Assembly: GCA_046263055.1 (NCBI GenBank)
Contig: JBHELO010000040.1
Span: 1 to 23,347, forward strand
Length of the DNA: 23,347 nucleotides
Source of the DNA: DATAQC01 sp046263055
Lineage (GTDB): Bacteria; Actinomycetota; Acidimicrobiia; Acidimicrobiales; AC-14
Reading direction: 5' to 3'
Part shown: positions 7,858 through 15,365 of the stretch, one piece after another
Layout: every line of letters starts with the position of its first letter
How positions within the stretch are numbered: the first letter of the stretch is position 1
Notes under the pieces: generated by a model
What the model was told of the DNA's origin: nothing
The model's input: the letters and a program-made list of their open reading frames with translations, nothing else
Database searches by the model: none
Position numbers and translations under genes: made by a program

Positions 7858-9045
7858 CTACCCGTCGACCACGGCCAGGCCGTGGTCGGCCCGATTCAGG
7901 GCGTCGGGGCCGGCGGTGGTGGCCACCACGATGTCCTCCAGGCGGGCCCCCCACCGCCCGGGCAGGTAGATGCCGGGCTCCACCGAGAAGGCGTGGCCGG
8001 GCTCCAGGCGCTGGCAGTTGCCCCCCACCAGATAGGGGTCCTCGTGCTCCTCCAGGCCGATGCCGTGGCCGGTGCGGTGCACGAAGTACGGCCCGTAACC
8101 GGCGTCGGCGATGATGCGCCGGGCCACGCCGTCCACGTCCTCGCACGGCGTGCCGACCACGGCGGCGTCCACCGCCTCGGCCTGGGCGGCGGCCAGCACC
8201 GTGTACAGGTCGCGGAACTCGGGAGGGGGCTCGCCGGTGAAGGCGGTGCGGGTGATGTCCGAGCAGTAGCCGTCCAGCGTGCCGCCGAAGTCGCACACCA
8301 CCGATTCGCCGGTCCCGATGACCCGGGGCCCGGGTTCGTGGTGGGGGCTGGCCGAGTTGGGCCCGCTGCCCACGATGGCGAAGTTCACCCGGTCGTGGCC
8401 CTCGGCCACCAGGCGCTCGCCCAGCTCATGGGACACGTCGGCCTCGCGGCGGCCCACCAGGGCGATGTCCCCCCCGGCGAGGGCGGTCGCCACCCGGTCG
8501 GCGGCTGCCGCCGCCCGCCGCAGGGCGGCCACCTCGGCGGCGTCCTTGACCGCCCGCAGCGGTCCGGTGACGAGGGAAGCCACCTGCCACCGGGCGTCGG
8601 GCAGGTGCGCCTGGAGGCCGAGCATCGACGTGGCCCACATGCGGTCGGAGACACCCAGGGCCCGGGCGCCGCCGACGAGGTCGGCCACCGCCGCCACCGG
8701 GTCGTCGGTCTCGTCCCACGGGGCGATGGCGAACAGCTCGGGCCGGGGCGCAACCCGCGGCTCCTCGAGCCGGGGCACGACCAGGGTGGCCTCGCCGTCG
8801 ACGGGGAGGACGAGGCAGGTCAGGCGCTCCAGCGGCATGGCCGTGTACCCGGTGAGCCAGGGCAGGTCGGCGCCCAGGGAGAGGAGCAGGGCGTCCACCC
8901 CGAGGTCGGCCATCCGTTCCCGGGTGTGGGCCCAGCGGGCCCGCCGGGCGGCGTCGGCGTCGGCGCTGGAGACAGCGGTGTCGGCCGAGCGTTCGGCCCC
9001 GCCGCCGGAGGGCGGCGGGCCGGCGGGGAGAGGAGGCCCGTCCAT
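7858..9045 (-). CDS. M24-family metallopeptidase (Xaa-Pro aminopeptidase/PepQ-like)
   Basis: Predicted cytoplasmic di-metal peptidase that cleaves next to proline, or a creatinase-fold relative. The 395-residue product has an N-terminal creatinase-like domain (RMADLGVDALLLSLGADLPWLTGYT, residues 45-68) and a C-terminal pita-bread domain. All five metal ligands are visible: Asp252 (CDFGG), Asp263 (CSDITRT), His327 (RTGHGIGLEEHE), Glu356 (VEPGIYLP) and Glu370 (RLEDIV). His236 of the PHHEPG block is in the region of a substrate-binding His. The ATG at 9045 is favoured because TACACT (-10 type) ends nine bases upstream; no Shine-Dalgarno is present. Met45 is an alternative start. The substrate cannot be told from sequence. 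Confidence 0.9.
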   Translation of the reverse strand: MDGPPLPAGPPPSGGGAERSADTAVSSADADAARRARWAHTRERMADLGVDALLLSLGADLPWLTGYTAMPLERLTCLVLPVDGEATLVVPRLEEPRVAPRPELFAIAPWDETDDPVAAVADLVGGARALGVSDRMWATSMLGLQAHLPDARWQVASLVTGPLRAVKDAAEVAALRRAAAAADRVATALAGGDIALVGRREADVSHELGERLVAEGHDRVNFAIVGSGPNSASPHHEPGPRVIGTGESVVCDFGGTLDGYCSDITRTAFTGEPPPEFRDLYTVLAAAQAEAVDAAVVGTPCEDVDGVARRIIADAGYGPYFVHRTGHGIGLEEHEDPYLVGGNCQRLEPGHAFSVEPGIYLPGRWGARLEDIVVATTAGPDALNRADHGLAVVDG

Positions 9046-9054
9046 GGCCGCCGC

Positions 9055-9060
9055 AGTGTA
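9055..9060 (-). promoter_or_regulatory. -10 box TACACT, near-leaderless promoter of the M24-SDR operon
   Basis: TACACT on the minus strand fits TANNNT. Nine bases separate it from the ATG at 9045, so the transcript would start at or within about three bases of the start codon. No Shine-Dalgarno sequence is present in between. Confidence 0.45.
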
Positions 9061-9116
9061 CGGCGACGCCGTCCCGGCCCGTCCCGGCGCCCGGCCGGCC
9101 GGCGGCCGCCCCGTGG

Positions 9117-10139
9117 TCAGGGCAGCTCGGCTTCGGCGTCGGGGCCGGGGGTGGGAGCGGCGCTGGCCGCCGGCTCGCCCTGGAGCGACAGGGCGCAGGC
9201 CACGCCGGCCATCGTCCCCTTGGCCACCGCCACTGCCACCAGCTGCATCCCGGGCGTGATGTCGCCGGCGCCGTACACGCCGTCCACGCTCGTTCGCCCC
9301 TCGGCGTCGGCCTCCAGGCAGCCCTCGTCGGTGAGGCGGCACCCCAGGCTCACGGCCAGGTCGGTGCGGGGATGGTGGGCCACCGAGAAGAACACCAGGT
9401 CACAGGCCAGCTCTCGGCCGTCGGCCAGGCACACCGCCTGCAGGTCGCCCCGCGGACCGACCAGCTCGGCCGCCTCGTGCTCGACGAGGGGGACCCCGTG
9501 GCGGGCCAGGGCCCGGCGGTGGCGCTCGTCGCCCTCGAACCGTCGCCCGCCGGTGACCATGGTGACCTCGGCCGCCCAGTCCATGAGCTCCAGGGCAAGG
9601 CCCGCCACCTGGGCGCCCCAACCCAGCACGACCACCCGTCGGTCCCGGGCTTCGTAGCCGTCGCACGTTGGGCAGTGGAAGGCGCTGGCGCCGTAATGCT
9701 CCTCGATGCCCTGCACCGGCGGCAGCTCGTCCTCGACGCCGGTGGCCAGCACCAGGCGCCGGGTGGTGAGCTGGGCGCCGTCGTCGGTGGCCACCGTGAA
9801 CCGACCGGGGCCGTCCTGGCGGACGGCGGTGGCGCGCACCGGGCGGCGGGAGGCGGAGGGGTAGGCGTCGAGGTCGGACCGGGCCCGGTCGAGCAGCTCG
9901 CCGGGCGGCACCGGGTCGCTGCCCAGGTAGCCGTGGGTGAGGGTGGTGGCCCAGCTCCGGGGCGGCCCGCCGTCGAGCACGACCACGCCGCGCCGATAGC
10001 GGGCCAGCCAGGTGGCGGCGGCCAGCCCGGCGGGGCCGCCGCCCACCACCACCGCGTCGGAGTCGAGCCGCTCGCTCAGGGCCGGCGCCGGCGGGGGTGG
10101 TCGGGGTGGTGCATGCTCCCGCCCTACCCTCGCGGCCAC
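9117..10139 (-). CDS. FAD/NAD(P)-dependent oxidoreductase, thioredoxin-reductase-like
   Basis: The product is a two-dinucleotide-domain flavoprotein of thioredoxin reductase size (about 300-340 residues). It shows the FAD loop VVGGGPAGLAAA, the redox pair CPTCDGYE (Cys156/Cys159 counting from 10139), a second nucleotide loop VVLGWGAQVAGLA, and the C-terminal FAD block VYGAGDITPGMQLVAVAVAKG. It probably reduces a thioredoxin-like or other disulfide partner with NAD(P)H; no thioredoxin gene is adjacent. The start is uncertain: GTG 10139 is the nearest upstream standard start that does not overlap the divergent gene, but it adds a Pro/Arg-rich stretch unlike the family. CTG at 10079, just before SERLDSDAVVVGGG, fits the family better. 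The divergent neighbour is an FNT channel. Confidence 0.85.
   Translation of the reverse strand: MAARVGREHAPPRPPPPAPALSERLDSDAVVVGGGPAGLAAATWLARYRRGVVVLDGGPPRSWATTLTHGYLGSDPVPPGELLDRARSDLDAYPSASRRPVRATAVRQDGPGRFTVATDDGAQLTTRRLVLATGVEDELPPVQGIEEHYGASAFHCPTCDGYEARDRRVVVLGWGAQVAGLALELMDWAAEVTMVTGGRRFEGDERHRRALARHGVPLVEHEAAELVGPRGDLQAVCLADGRELACDLVFFSVAHHPRTDLAVSLGCRLTDEGCLEADAEGRTSVDGVYGAGDITPGMQLVAVAVAKGTMAGVACALSLQGEPAASAAPTPGPDAEAELP
10125..10130 (+). promoter_or_regulatory. Candidate -10 box TACCCT for the FNT-family gene
   Basis: TACCCT fits TANNNT and lies 74 bases upstream of the ATG at 10205, with a predicted start near 10137. The -35 position has no consensus. It falls within the uncertain 5' end of the divergent flavoprotein gene. 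Confidence 0.3.
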
Positions 10140-10204
10140 CGGTTGACCCGACCGGGCCGGCGCCCGCCGGTTCGACCCCGACCCCTGGGGGCAGAGCAGA
10201 CCCG

Positions 10205-11056
10205 ATGGCCACACAGGAGGCGCCCACCGAGGGTGAAGGCGGCGACGAAGAGCACGGCACCGACCTCCGCAGCGCCTTCGACCGCACGGTGGCGGAGGGC
10301 GAGGAACGGCTCGACCGCACCCTGCCCGGACTCCTCGCCACCGGCATCGTCGGTGGCATCGACGTCGGGTTCGGCCTCTTCGCTCTACTCCTGGTCAAGG
10401 AGGGCACCGGCAGCGAGCTCCTCGGCGCCCTGGCCTTCGGCATCGGGTTCATCTTCCTGACGCTCGGCAACAGCGAGCTGTTCACCGAGAACTACCTGGT
10501 GCCGGTGGCGGCCATCGTGGCCGGGCGTTCGTCGCCGGTCCGCCTGGTCCGCCTGTGGGGCGGCACGCTGGTGCTGAACCTGGTCGGCGGGTGGGTCCTG
10601 ACCGGACTGATCATGAGCGCGTTCCCAAAGCTGCGCTCGACGGCGGTGGAGATCGCCCGCCACTACCCGGCCATCGGTACCGGCTGGCGGTCGTTCGCCG
10701 GGGCCCTGCTGGGCGGCGCCGTCATCACCCTGATGACCTGGCTGGAACGGTCGACCCCGTCGGTGGGGGGCAAGCTGGTGGCCGCCGTGTCGGTGGCCTT
10801 CGTTCTGGCCGCCGCCCCCTTGAACCACGTCATCGTGGTCTCCCTGGAGATGTTCGCCGCCCTCCAGGCCCATGCCCCCTTCGGCTACCTGGACTGGCTG
10901 GCGGCCGCCGCCTGGTACACGCTGGGGAACATGGTCGGAGGGATCCTCCTCGTCACCGGGCTGCGGCTGGTGCAGGTGGGGATCCCCAAGATCGCCGAGC
11001 AACGGGCCTCGGTGGGGGAGCCGACGGCGGCCGCCGACTACCTCGAGCACCGCTGA
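10205..11056 (+). CDS. Formate/nitrite transporter (FNT)-family membrane channel, YfdC-like
   Basis: The 283-residue product has an acidic cytoplasmic N-terminus (residues 1-40, rich in Glu/Asp) and six predicted membrane segments starting with LLATGIVGGIDVGFGLFALLLV. The FNT-like half-helix segment LGNSELFTENYLVPV (residues about 88-102) is the best signature and resembles the YfdC branch, not FocA or NirC. The second repeat contains NHVIVVSLEMFAAL, and the last helix follows WYTLGNMVGGILLVTGLRLVQVG. Members form pentamers that pass small monovalent anions; the substrate of this branch is not established. ATG 10205 is chosen because homologues start with a short hydrophilic tail and upstream sequence is non-coding in character. 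Confidence 0.87.
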   Translation: MATQEAPTEGEGGDEEHGTDLRSAFDRTVAEGEERLDRTLPGLLATGIVGGIDVGFGLFALLLVKEGTGSELLGALAFGIGFIFLTLGNSELFTENYLVPVAAIVAGRSSPVRLVRLWGGTLVLNLVGGWVLTGLIMSAFPKLRSTAVEIARHYPAIGTGWRSFAGALLGGAVITLMTWLERSTPSVGGKLVAAVSVAFVLAAAPLNHVIVVSLEMFAALQAHAPFGYLDWLAAAAWYTLGNMVGGILLVTGLRLVQVGIPKIAEQRASVGEPTAAADYLEHR

Positions 11057-11077
11057 CGGAGCGGGCCCTCCGGCTCC

Positions 11078-11083
11078 TAGAGT
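11078..11083 (+). promoter_or_regulatory. -10 box TAGAGT upstream of the Cys-rich small gene
   Basis: TAGAGT fits TANNNT, 36 bases upstream of the ATG at 11120. The predicted start near 11090 leaves a leader of about 30 bases containing AGGAGG at 11109-11114. Confidence 0.4.
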
Positions 11084-11119
11084 GGGGACCGGAGTCCTGA
11101 CCGGACGAAGGAGGGTGAG

Positions 11120-11281
11120 ATGGTCGACCTGCTGGCGAACGCGGTGTGCGTGATGTGCTCCCGCGGGGTGCACTGGGTGGAGGGACGGGTCGGCTGCGAC
11201 GGCTGCGACCTCCCGACCGACTGCTGCCTGTGCGAACCGGTCGGCGGCACGGCCGGCCCGTCCGGCGCCGACGAACGGTGA
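11120..11281 (+). CDS. 53-residue Cys-rich protein, putative zinc knuckles
   Basis: A small open frame runs from ATG 11120 to TGA 11279-11281 and encodes 53 residues, seven of them Cys. The Cys are at 10, 13, 26, 29, 35, 36 and 38: CVMC and CDGC form two CxxC pairs 12 residues apart, followed by DCCLC. This spacing is typical of a zinc ribbon or similar metal-binding knuckle. The ribosome-binding site AGGAGG (11109-11114), five bases before the ATG, is among the best in the window, and a -10-like box lies upstream. The C-terminal 14 residues are Gly/Ser/Ala-rich. The O-methyltransferase begins 40 bp downstream, so co-transcription is likely. Function unknown; I do not recognise the family. 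Confidence 0.65.
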   Translation: MVDLLANAVCVMCSRGVHWVEGRVGCDGCDLPTDCCLCEPVGGTAGPSGADER

Positions 11282-11321
11282 TCGCCGGCCCCGGTCCCGG
11301 TCCCGCCGCTCGGCCTGCACG

Positions 11322-11978
11322 GTGAGCCCGGTCGTCGACGACGCCCTCGACCGCTACGCCACCGAGCACACCACTTCGGAGCCCGATTTCCTGGCCGCCC
11401 TGGCCGCCGAGACCCGGGCGTCGGTCCGCAGTCCGGGGATGATGGTGGGTCCCTTGGAGGGCCGGTTCCTGCAGACCCTGGTCCACCTGGTGGGCGCCCG
11501 CCGGGTGCTGGAGATCGGGATGTTCACCGGCTACTCCGCCCTGTCCATGGCCCCCGCTCTGGCCCCCGGTGGGCGCATCATCACCTGCGACGTCGACCCC
11601 GCGGCCGAGGCCGTCGCCCGCCGCCACGTGGAGGCCAGCCCGTGGGCCGACCGCATCGAGATCCGGATGGGCCCTGCCCTGGACACGATCGCCACCCTCG
11701 ACGGGCCGTTCGACCTCGTCTTCATCGACGCCGACAAGGGCGGCTACCTCGACTACTACGAGGCCGTCCTGCCCCTCCTGGCCGAGCGGGGGGTGATCGT
11801 GGCTGACAACGTGCTCTGGCGGGGGCGGGTGCTCGACCCGGCGGCGGCCGCCGCCGACGGCGACGACGGCGACACCGCCGCCCTGGCCGCCTTCAACGAC
11901 CACGTGGCCGCCGACTCCCGGGTGGTGGCCGTCATGCTGACGATTCGCGACGGCGTCACCCTCATCCGCCGGGCCTGA
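11322..11978 (+). CDS. Class I SAM-dependent O-methyltransferase (COMT/CCoAOMT family)
   Basis: The 218-residue product fits the small, metal-dependent catechol/caffeoyl-CoA-type O-methyltransferase family (Pfam Methyltransf_3). SAM-binding motif I is EIGMFTGYSAL (residues 64-74) with the acidic ITCDVD after strand 2 (Asp90). FIDADKGGYLDYYE (134-147) contributes the metal-binding Asp136, and ADNVLWRG (161-168) contributes Asp162-Asn163. These are the conserved catalytic and metal ligands. It probably methylates a catechol-like hydroxyl, but the substrate is not predictable. The GTG start at 11322 lacks a clear Shine-Dalgarno. It is downstream of the Cys-rich ORF and convergent with lipBA, 20 bp away. 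Confidence 0.9.
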   Translation: MSPVVDDALDRYATEHTTSEPDFLAALAAETRASVRSPGMMVGPLEGRFLQTLVHLVGARRVLEIGMFTGYSALSMAPALAPGGRIITCDVDPAAEAVARRHVEASPWADRIEIRMGPALDTIATLDGPFDLVFIDADKGGYLDYYEAVLPLLAERGVIVADNVLWRGRVLDPAAAAADGDDGDTAALAAFNDHVAADSRVVAVMLTIRDGVTLIRRA

Positions 11979-11998
11979 TCTCCGGCCTGCGGCGGGCC

Positions 11999-13723
11999 CT
12001 ACCGGCCGGCGGGGGAGCGGCCCCCGTCGGCGGCCGCAGGCGAGGGCGGACGGGCCCGGGTGCCCGCCGCTGATGCCGCACCCGCGCTGTGCCTGGCGTG
12101 ATAGCTGGAACGGGTGAGGGGCGACGCCTGGACGTGGGCGAACCCCAGGTCGCGGCCGAGGGCGGCCAGGGCGTCGAACTCCTCGGGCCGCCACCAGCGG
12201 GCCACCGGGAGGTGGCGGGCGGTGGGGCGGAGGTACTGGCCCACGGTAAGGATCTCCACCCCCACGTTGGCCAGGTCAGCCATGGCGGCGTGTACCTCGG
12301 CCCGCTCCTCGCCCATGCCCACGATGAGGCCCGACTTGGTGGTCAGGCCGGCCTCTCGGGCCCGGGCCAGGACGGCCAGGCTACGGGCGTAGGAGCCCTG
12401 GGGCCGCACCGCCCGCTGGAGGCGGGCGACGGTCTCCAGGTTGTGGTTGAACACGTCGGGGCGGGCGGCGAACACGGTGGCCAGGGGGTTGGGGTCGCCG
12501 CCGAAGTCGGGGACCAGCACCTCCACCGCGGTGGCCGGGTTGCGGGCCCGCACCGCGTCGATGACGTCGGCGAAGGCCCCCGCCCCACCGTCGGGCAGGT
12601 CGTCGCGGGCCACCGCGGTGACGACGGCGTGGGCCAGCCCCATGGCGGCCACCGCCTCCGCCACGTGGTCGGGCTCCTCGGGGTCGAGCTCCCCGGGGTG
12701 GCGGGTGTCGACGAGGCAGAACCCGCACGAGCGGGTGCAGCGGTCGCCGTTGATCATGAACGTGGCCGTGCCGTCGGCCCAGCACTCCGAGATGTTGGGG
12801 CAGCCCGCCTCCTCGCACACCGTGTGCAGCTCGAGGCGCCGCATGGTCCGCCGCACCGAGAGGTACCCGGGCCCCAGGTCGGTGGGGGCCAGCACCCAGG
12901 GCGGTTTGCGGTCGGTGACCGCCACCGACGCCGCAGTGTCCACCCCGGCCCGGGCCAGCCGGCCGAGGAGGCGAACCGGCGCCGGGGCCGGCGTGCCCGC
13001 CGAGCCGGTCGGCGCGGAGCCGGTGGCCGCCGAGCCGGTCGCCCGTGGGCCGCCGTCGGCGGCTCTCGGGGGTGGGGTGACGTCCTGGCGCTCGATGGCG
13101 CCACCGCCCCAGCGCTCGGCGGCCCGGGCCACCACCGCCGAGACCACGTCGGCCATCGGCACGTCCAGCCCCTCGGCGGCGAGCGAGGTAACCCCCTTGT
13201 CGAGGATGCCGCACGGCACGATGTGGCCGAAGAAGGACAGGTCGGGGTCCACGTTGAGGGCGAAGCCGTGCATGGTGCGGCCGCGGCTGCGGCGGACGCC
13301 GATGGCGCACACCTTGCGGGGGTCGGGCCCGTCGGCGTCCACCCACACGCCGGGGTAGCCGGCCAGCCGGCCGGTGCCGGGCAGGCCGAGGTCGGCGCAC
13401 ACGTCGATCAGGAGCTGTTCCACCGAGCGCACGTAGGCCGGTGTGGCGCCGGGGCCGTTGGGCACGGTGAGGATCGGGTAGCCGACCAGCTGGCCGGGGC
13501 CGTGGTAGGTGACGTCGCCCCCCCGGTTGGTGGCCACCAGCTCGGCGCCCACGGACGCCGGCGGCACCAGCACGTGGGCGGCCGACGCTCGCAGCCCCAG
13601 GGTGTACACGTGCGGGTGCTCGAGGAGGAGCAGGTAATCCTCGGAGGCCTGCTCGAACAGGGCCTGCTGGAGGGCGTGGGCGTCCCGGAACCGCACCCGG
13701 CCCAGCACCCGCACCCGCAGCAT
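11999..13723 (-). CDS. lipB-lipA: LipB-LipA fusion: octanoyltransferase joined to lipoyl synthase
   Basis: One uninterrupted 574-codon frame encodes both steps of de novo lipoate assembly. Residues 1-215 are LipB, which moves octanoyl from acyl carrier protein to the E2 lysine: NRGGDVTYHGPGQ (67-78), YPGVWV (123-128), RKVCAIGVRR with catalytic Lys137, MHGFALNV, and PCG with catalytic Cys171. A Thr/Gly/Ser/Ala/Pro linker (about 216-250) follows. Residues about 255-545 are LipA, a radical SAM enzyme that inserts two sulfurs: auxiliary-cluster Cys303/308/314 (CEEAGCPNISEC), SAM-cluster Cys329/333/336 (CTRSCGFC), and RSSY at 538-541 with the Ser ligand. No key residue is missing in either half. 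ATG 13723 has GAGGG six bases upstream. It is the third gene after lpd and the E2 gene. Confidence 0.95.
   Translation of the reverse strand: MLRVRVLGRVRFRDAHALQQALFEQASEDYLLLLEHPHVYTLGLRASAAHVLVPPASVGAELVATNRGGDVTYHGPGQLVGYPILTVPNGPGATPAYVRSVEQLLIDVCADLGLPGTGRLAGYPGVWVDADGPDPRKVCAIGVRRSRGRTMHGFALNVDPDLSFFGHIVPCGILDKGVTSLAAEGLDVPMADVVSAVVARAAERWGGGAIERQDVTPPPRAADGGPRATGSAATGSAPTGSAGTPAPAPVRLLGRLARAGVDTAASVAVTDRKPPWVLAPTDLGPGYLSVRRTMRRLELHTVCEEAGCPNISECWADGTATFMINGDRCTRSCGFCLVDTRHPGELDPEEPDHVAEAVAAMGLAHAVVTAVARDDLPDGGAGAFADVIDAVRARNPATAVEVLVPDFGGDPNPLATVFAARPDVFNHNLETVARLQRAVRPQGSYARSLAVLARAREAGLTTKSGLIVGMGEERAEVHAAMADLANVGVEILTVGQYLRPTARHLPVARWWRPEEFDALAALGRDLGFAHVQASPLTRSSYHARHSAGAASAAGTRARPPSPAAADGGRSPAGR
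12999..13043 (-). repeat. 15-bp direct repeat x3 encoding the LipB-LipA linker
   Basis: Three adjacent 15-bp units (12999-13013, 13014-13028, 13029-13043), with one to three differences between them, encode the TGSA-type pentads ATGSA/ATGSA/PTGSA-like of residues about 227-242. The period is a multiple of three, so copy-number change would alter linker length without breaking the frame. Confidence 0.85.
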
Positions 13724-13768
13724 CAGTGGCCCTCGATCGATCTGGGTTCGCTTAGCAGTCCTCCGCCA

Positions 13769-13805
13769 CCGCCAACCGAACCCGGAACCGGGGGTCGGCC
13801 GGCGG
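13769..13805 (-). other. Strong intercistronic RNA hairpin between E2 and lipBA
   Basis: On the minus-strand RNA, directly after the E2 stop codon, CCGCCGGCCGACCC pairs with GGGUUCGGUUGGCGG. The stem has 14 pairs including two G-U pairs and one bulged U, and closes on an eight-base loop. No U-run follows. It could be a partial terminator, attenuator or mRNA-stability element that lowers lipBA relative to lpd-E2. The pairing is seen; the role is inferred. Confidence 0.55.
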
Positions 13806-15365
13806 TCACAGCTCCGTGGACCAGTCGCGGGTCTCGAGGATCTGGCGTACACGGCCCAGGAAGGCCGAGGCGTAGGCCCCGTCGAAGGCCCGGTGGTCGA
13901 ACGACAGGGCCAGGTTCCCCACCGGGTGGACGGCCACCACGTCGGAGCCGTCGGGGAGCTCCACCGCCACCGGCCGCTTGCGCACACCGTCGGTGGAGAG
14001 GATGGCCACCTGGGGCTGGTTGATCACGGGGGCGGTGAGGAAGGTCCCGAACGGGCCCGGGTTGGTGATGGTGAAGGTGCCGCCGGAGATGTCGTCGGCG
14101 GTGAGCTGGCGCGAGCGGGCCCGGGCCGCCAGGTCGGCCAGGTCGCGGGCGATGGCGGTCAGGCGCTTGCTGTCGGCGTCGCGCACCACGGGGACGATCA
14201 GCCCCTCGAAGTCGAGGTCGACGGCGAAGCCCAGGTGGACTCGCCGGTGGAGGATGAGGCTGTCCTCGCCCACCGAGGCGTTGACGTGGGGGAACTCGGC
14301 CAGGGCGTCGACCGCGGCCCGCGACACGAACGGGAGGTAGGTGAGGGAGAAGCCCTCCCGGGCCTTGAAGTCCTCGCGCACGGCCCGGCGCACCCGGTCG
14401 ACGGCCGCGAAGTCCACCTCCACCACGGTGAGGACGTGGGCCGACGTGGCCTGGGAGCGCACCATGTGCTCGGCCGTGCGCCGGCGGATGTTGGAGAACG
14501 GCACGACCTGGTCGTCGGTGGCAGGGCGGGCCGGCGCGGCCGGCGCCTGACGGGCGACGGCGGGGGCGGCCGGCCGGGGTGCACCGCCGGCGCCAGGAAC
14601 GGGCCCGGCGGGGGCGGTGGCGGACGGGGCAGCGGGGGCCGGCGCGCCGGGGGCAGGCCGGGTGGGAGCGGGCGCCGGGCGCGGCCCGGCGGCGCCGGGA
14701 GTGGGCCCGGCAGTGGCCTGGCGTCCGGCGGCCCCCCGGTCGAGGTAGGAGAGGACGTCGGCCCTCGTCACCCGTCCCTCCTGGCCGGTGCCGGGGATGT
14801 CTCCGGCGTCCAACCCGTGCTCGGCGATCAGGCGACGGACGACCGGGGAGAGCAGCGCCGCCCCGCCGGAGCGGGGCGTGGCCGACGACGACGAACGGGT
14901 GCCGGCCGGCGCCGCCGAGGCCGGGCTCCCGTTGGTGTCGGTGGGCGGTGGCGGCGGTGGGGGCGACGTTCCGGCAACGTCCGCAGGGTCGGCGGCGGCA
15001 GTCGCGATCTCGTCCTCGGCCCGGGCCGGACGGGGTGACTCGTCGCCGTGCTCGGCCTCCGGGGCGCCGGCCGCCGGCGCCCCGGCGCCACCGCCGGCCG
15101 CCGGCTGCCCGCCGTTCCCGCCGGCCGGCTGCTCGTCGGTGATGACGGCCAGGCGCGTGCCCACGTCCACCGTCTCGCCCTCGCCCACGAGGATCTCGGC
15201 CAGGTAGCCGGAGGCCACCGACGGCACCTCGGAGTCGACCTTGTCGGTGGACACCTCGAACAGGGTCTCGTCGCGGTCCACCCGGTCGCCGACCTTCTTG
15301 AACCACTTGATGATCGTGCCCTCGACGACGGTCTCGCCGAGCTGGGGCATCTCGATGTCGGGCAT
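13806..15365 (-). CDS. sucB: Dihydrolipoamide acyltransferase (E2) of a 2-oxoacid dehydrogenase complex
   Basis: The 519-residue E2 core protein passes acyl groups from E1 to CoA on its swinging lipoyl arm. There is one lipoyl domain (residues 1-80) with lipoylated Lys42 in FEVSTDKVDSEVPS. An Ala/Pro/Gly linker (about 80-165) is followed by the peripheral subunit-binding domain (LLSPVVRRLIAEHGLDAGDIPGTG start at 171) and a second Ala/Pro linker (about 211-285). The catalytic domain (286-519) has the active-site SFDHRAFDG with His491 and Asp495. The sequence resembles actinobacterial SucB/DlaT. In that phylum such an E2 often serves pyruvate dehydrogenase, so the symbol is by homology and the substrate is open. 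The ATG overlaps the lpd stop by one base. No E1 gene is in the window. Confidence 0.93.
   Translation of the reverse strand: MPDIEMPQLGETVVEGTIIKWFKKVGDRVDRDETLFEVSTDKVDSEVPSVASGYLAEILVGEGETVDVGTRLAVITDEQPAGGNGGQPAAGGGAGAPAAGAPEAEHGDESPRPARAEDEIATAAADPADVAGTSPPPPPPPTDTNGSPASAAPAGTRSSSSATPRSGGAALLSPVVRRLIAEHGLDAGDIPGTGQEGRVTRADVLSYLDRGAAGRQATAGPTPGAAGPRPAPAPTRPAPGAPAPAAPSATAPAGPVPGAGGAPRPAAPAVARQAPAAPARPATDDQVVPFSNIRRRTAEHMVRSQATSAHVLTVVEVDFAAVDRVRRAVREDFKAREGFSLTYLPFVSRAAVDALAEFPHVNASVGEDSLILHRRVHLGFAVDLDFEGLIVPVVRDADSKRLTAIARDLADLAARARSRQLTADDISGGTFTITNPGPFGTFLTAPVINQPQVAILSTDGVRKRPVAVELPDGSDVVAVHPVGNLALSFDHRAFDGAYASAFLGRVRQILETRDWSTEL

Noticed and set aside
7288..9657. 789-codon plus-strand frame opposite the SDR, M24 and flavoprotein genes
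   Set aside because: It spans three real minus-strand genes and the spacers between them, and its product is Gly/His/Arg-rich without motifs.
12089..14023. Long plus-strand open frames antisense to lipBA and the E2 gene
   Set aside because: They mirror codon bias of the real genes in very GC-rich DNA, have Gly/His/Arg/Pro-rich translations with no family match, and no ribosome-binding sites.
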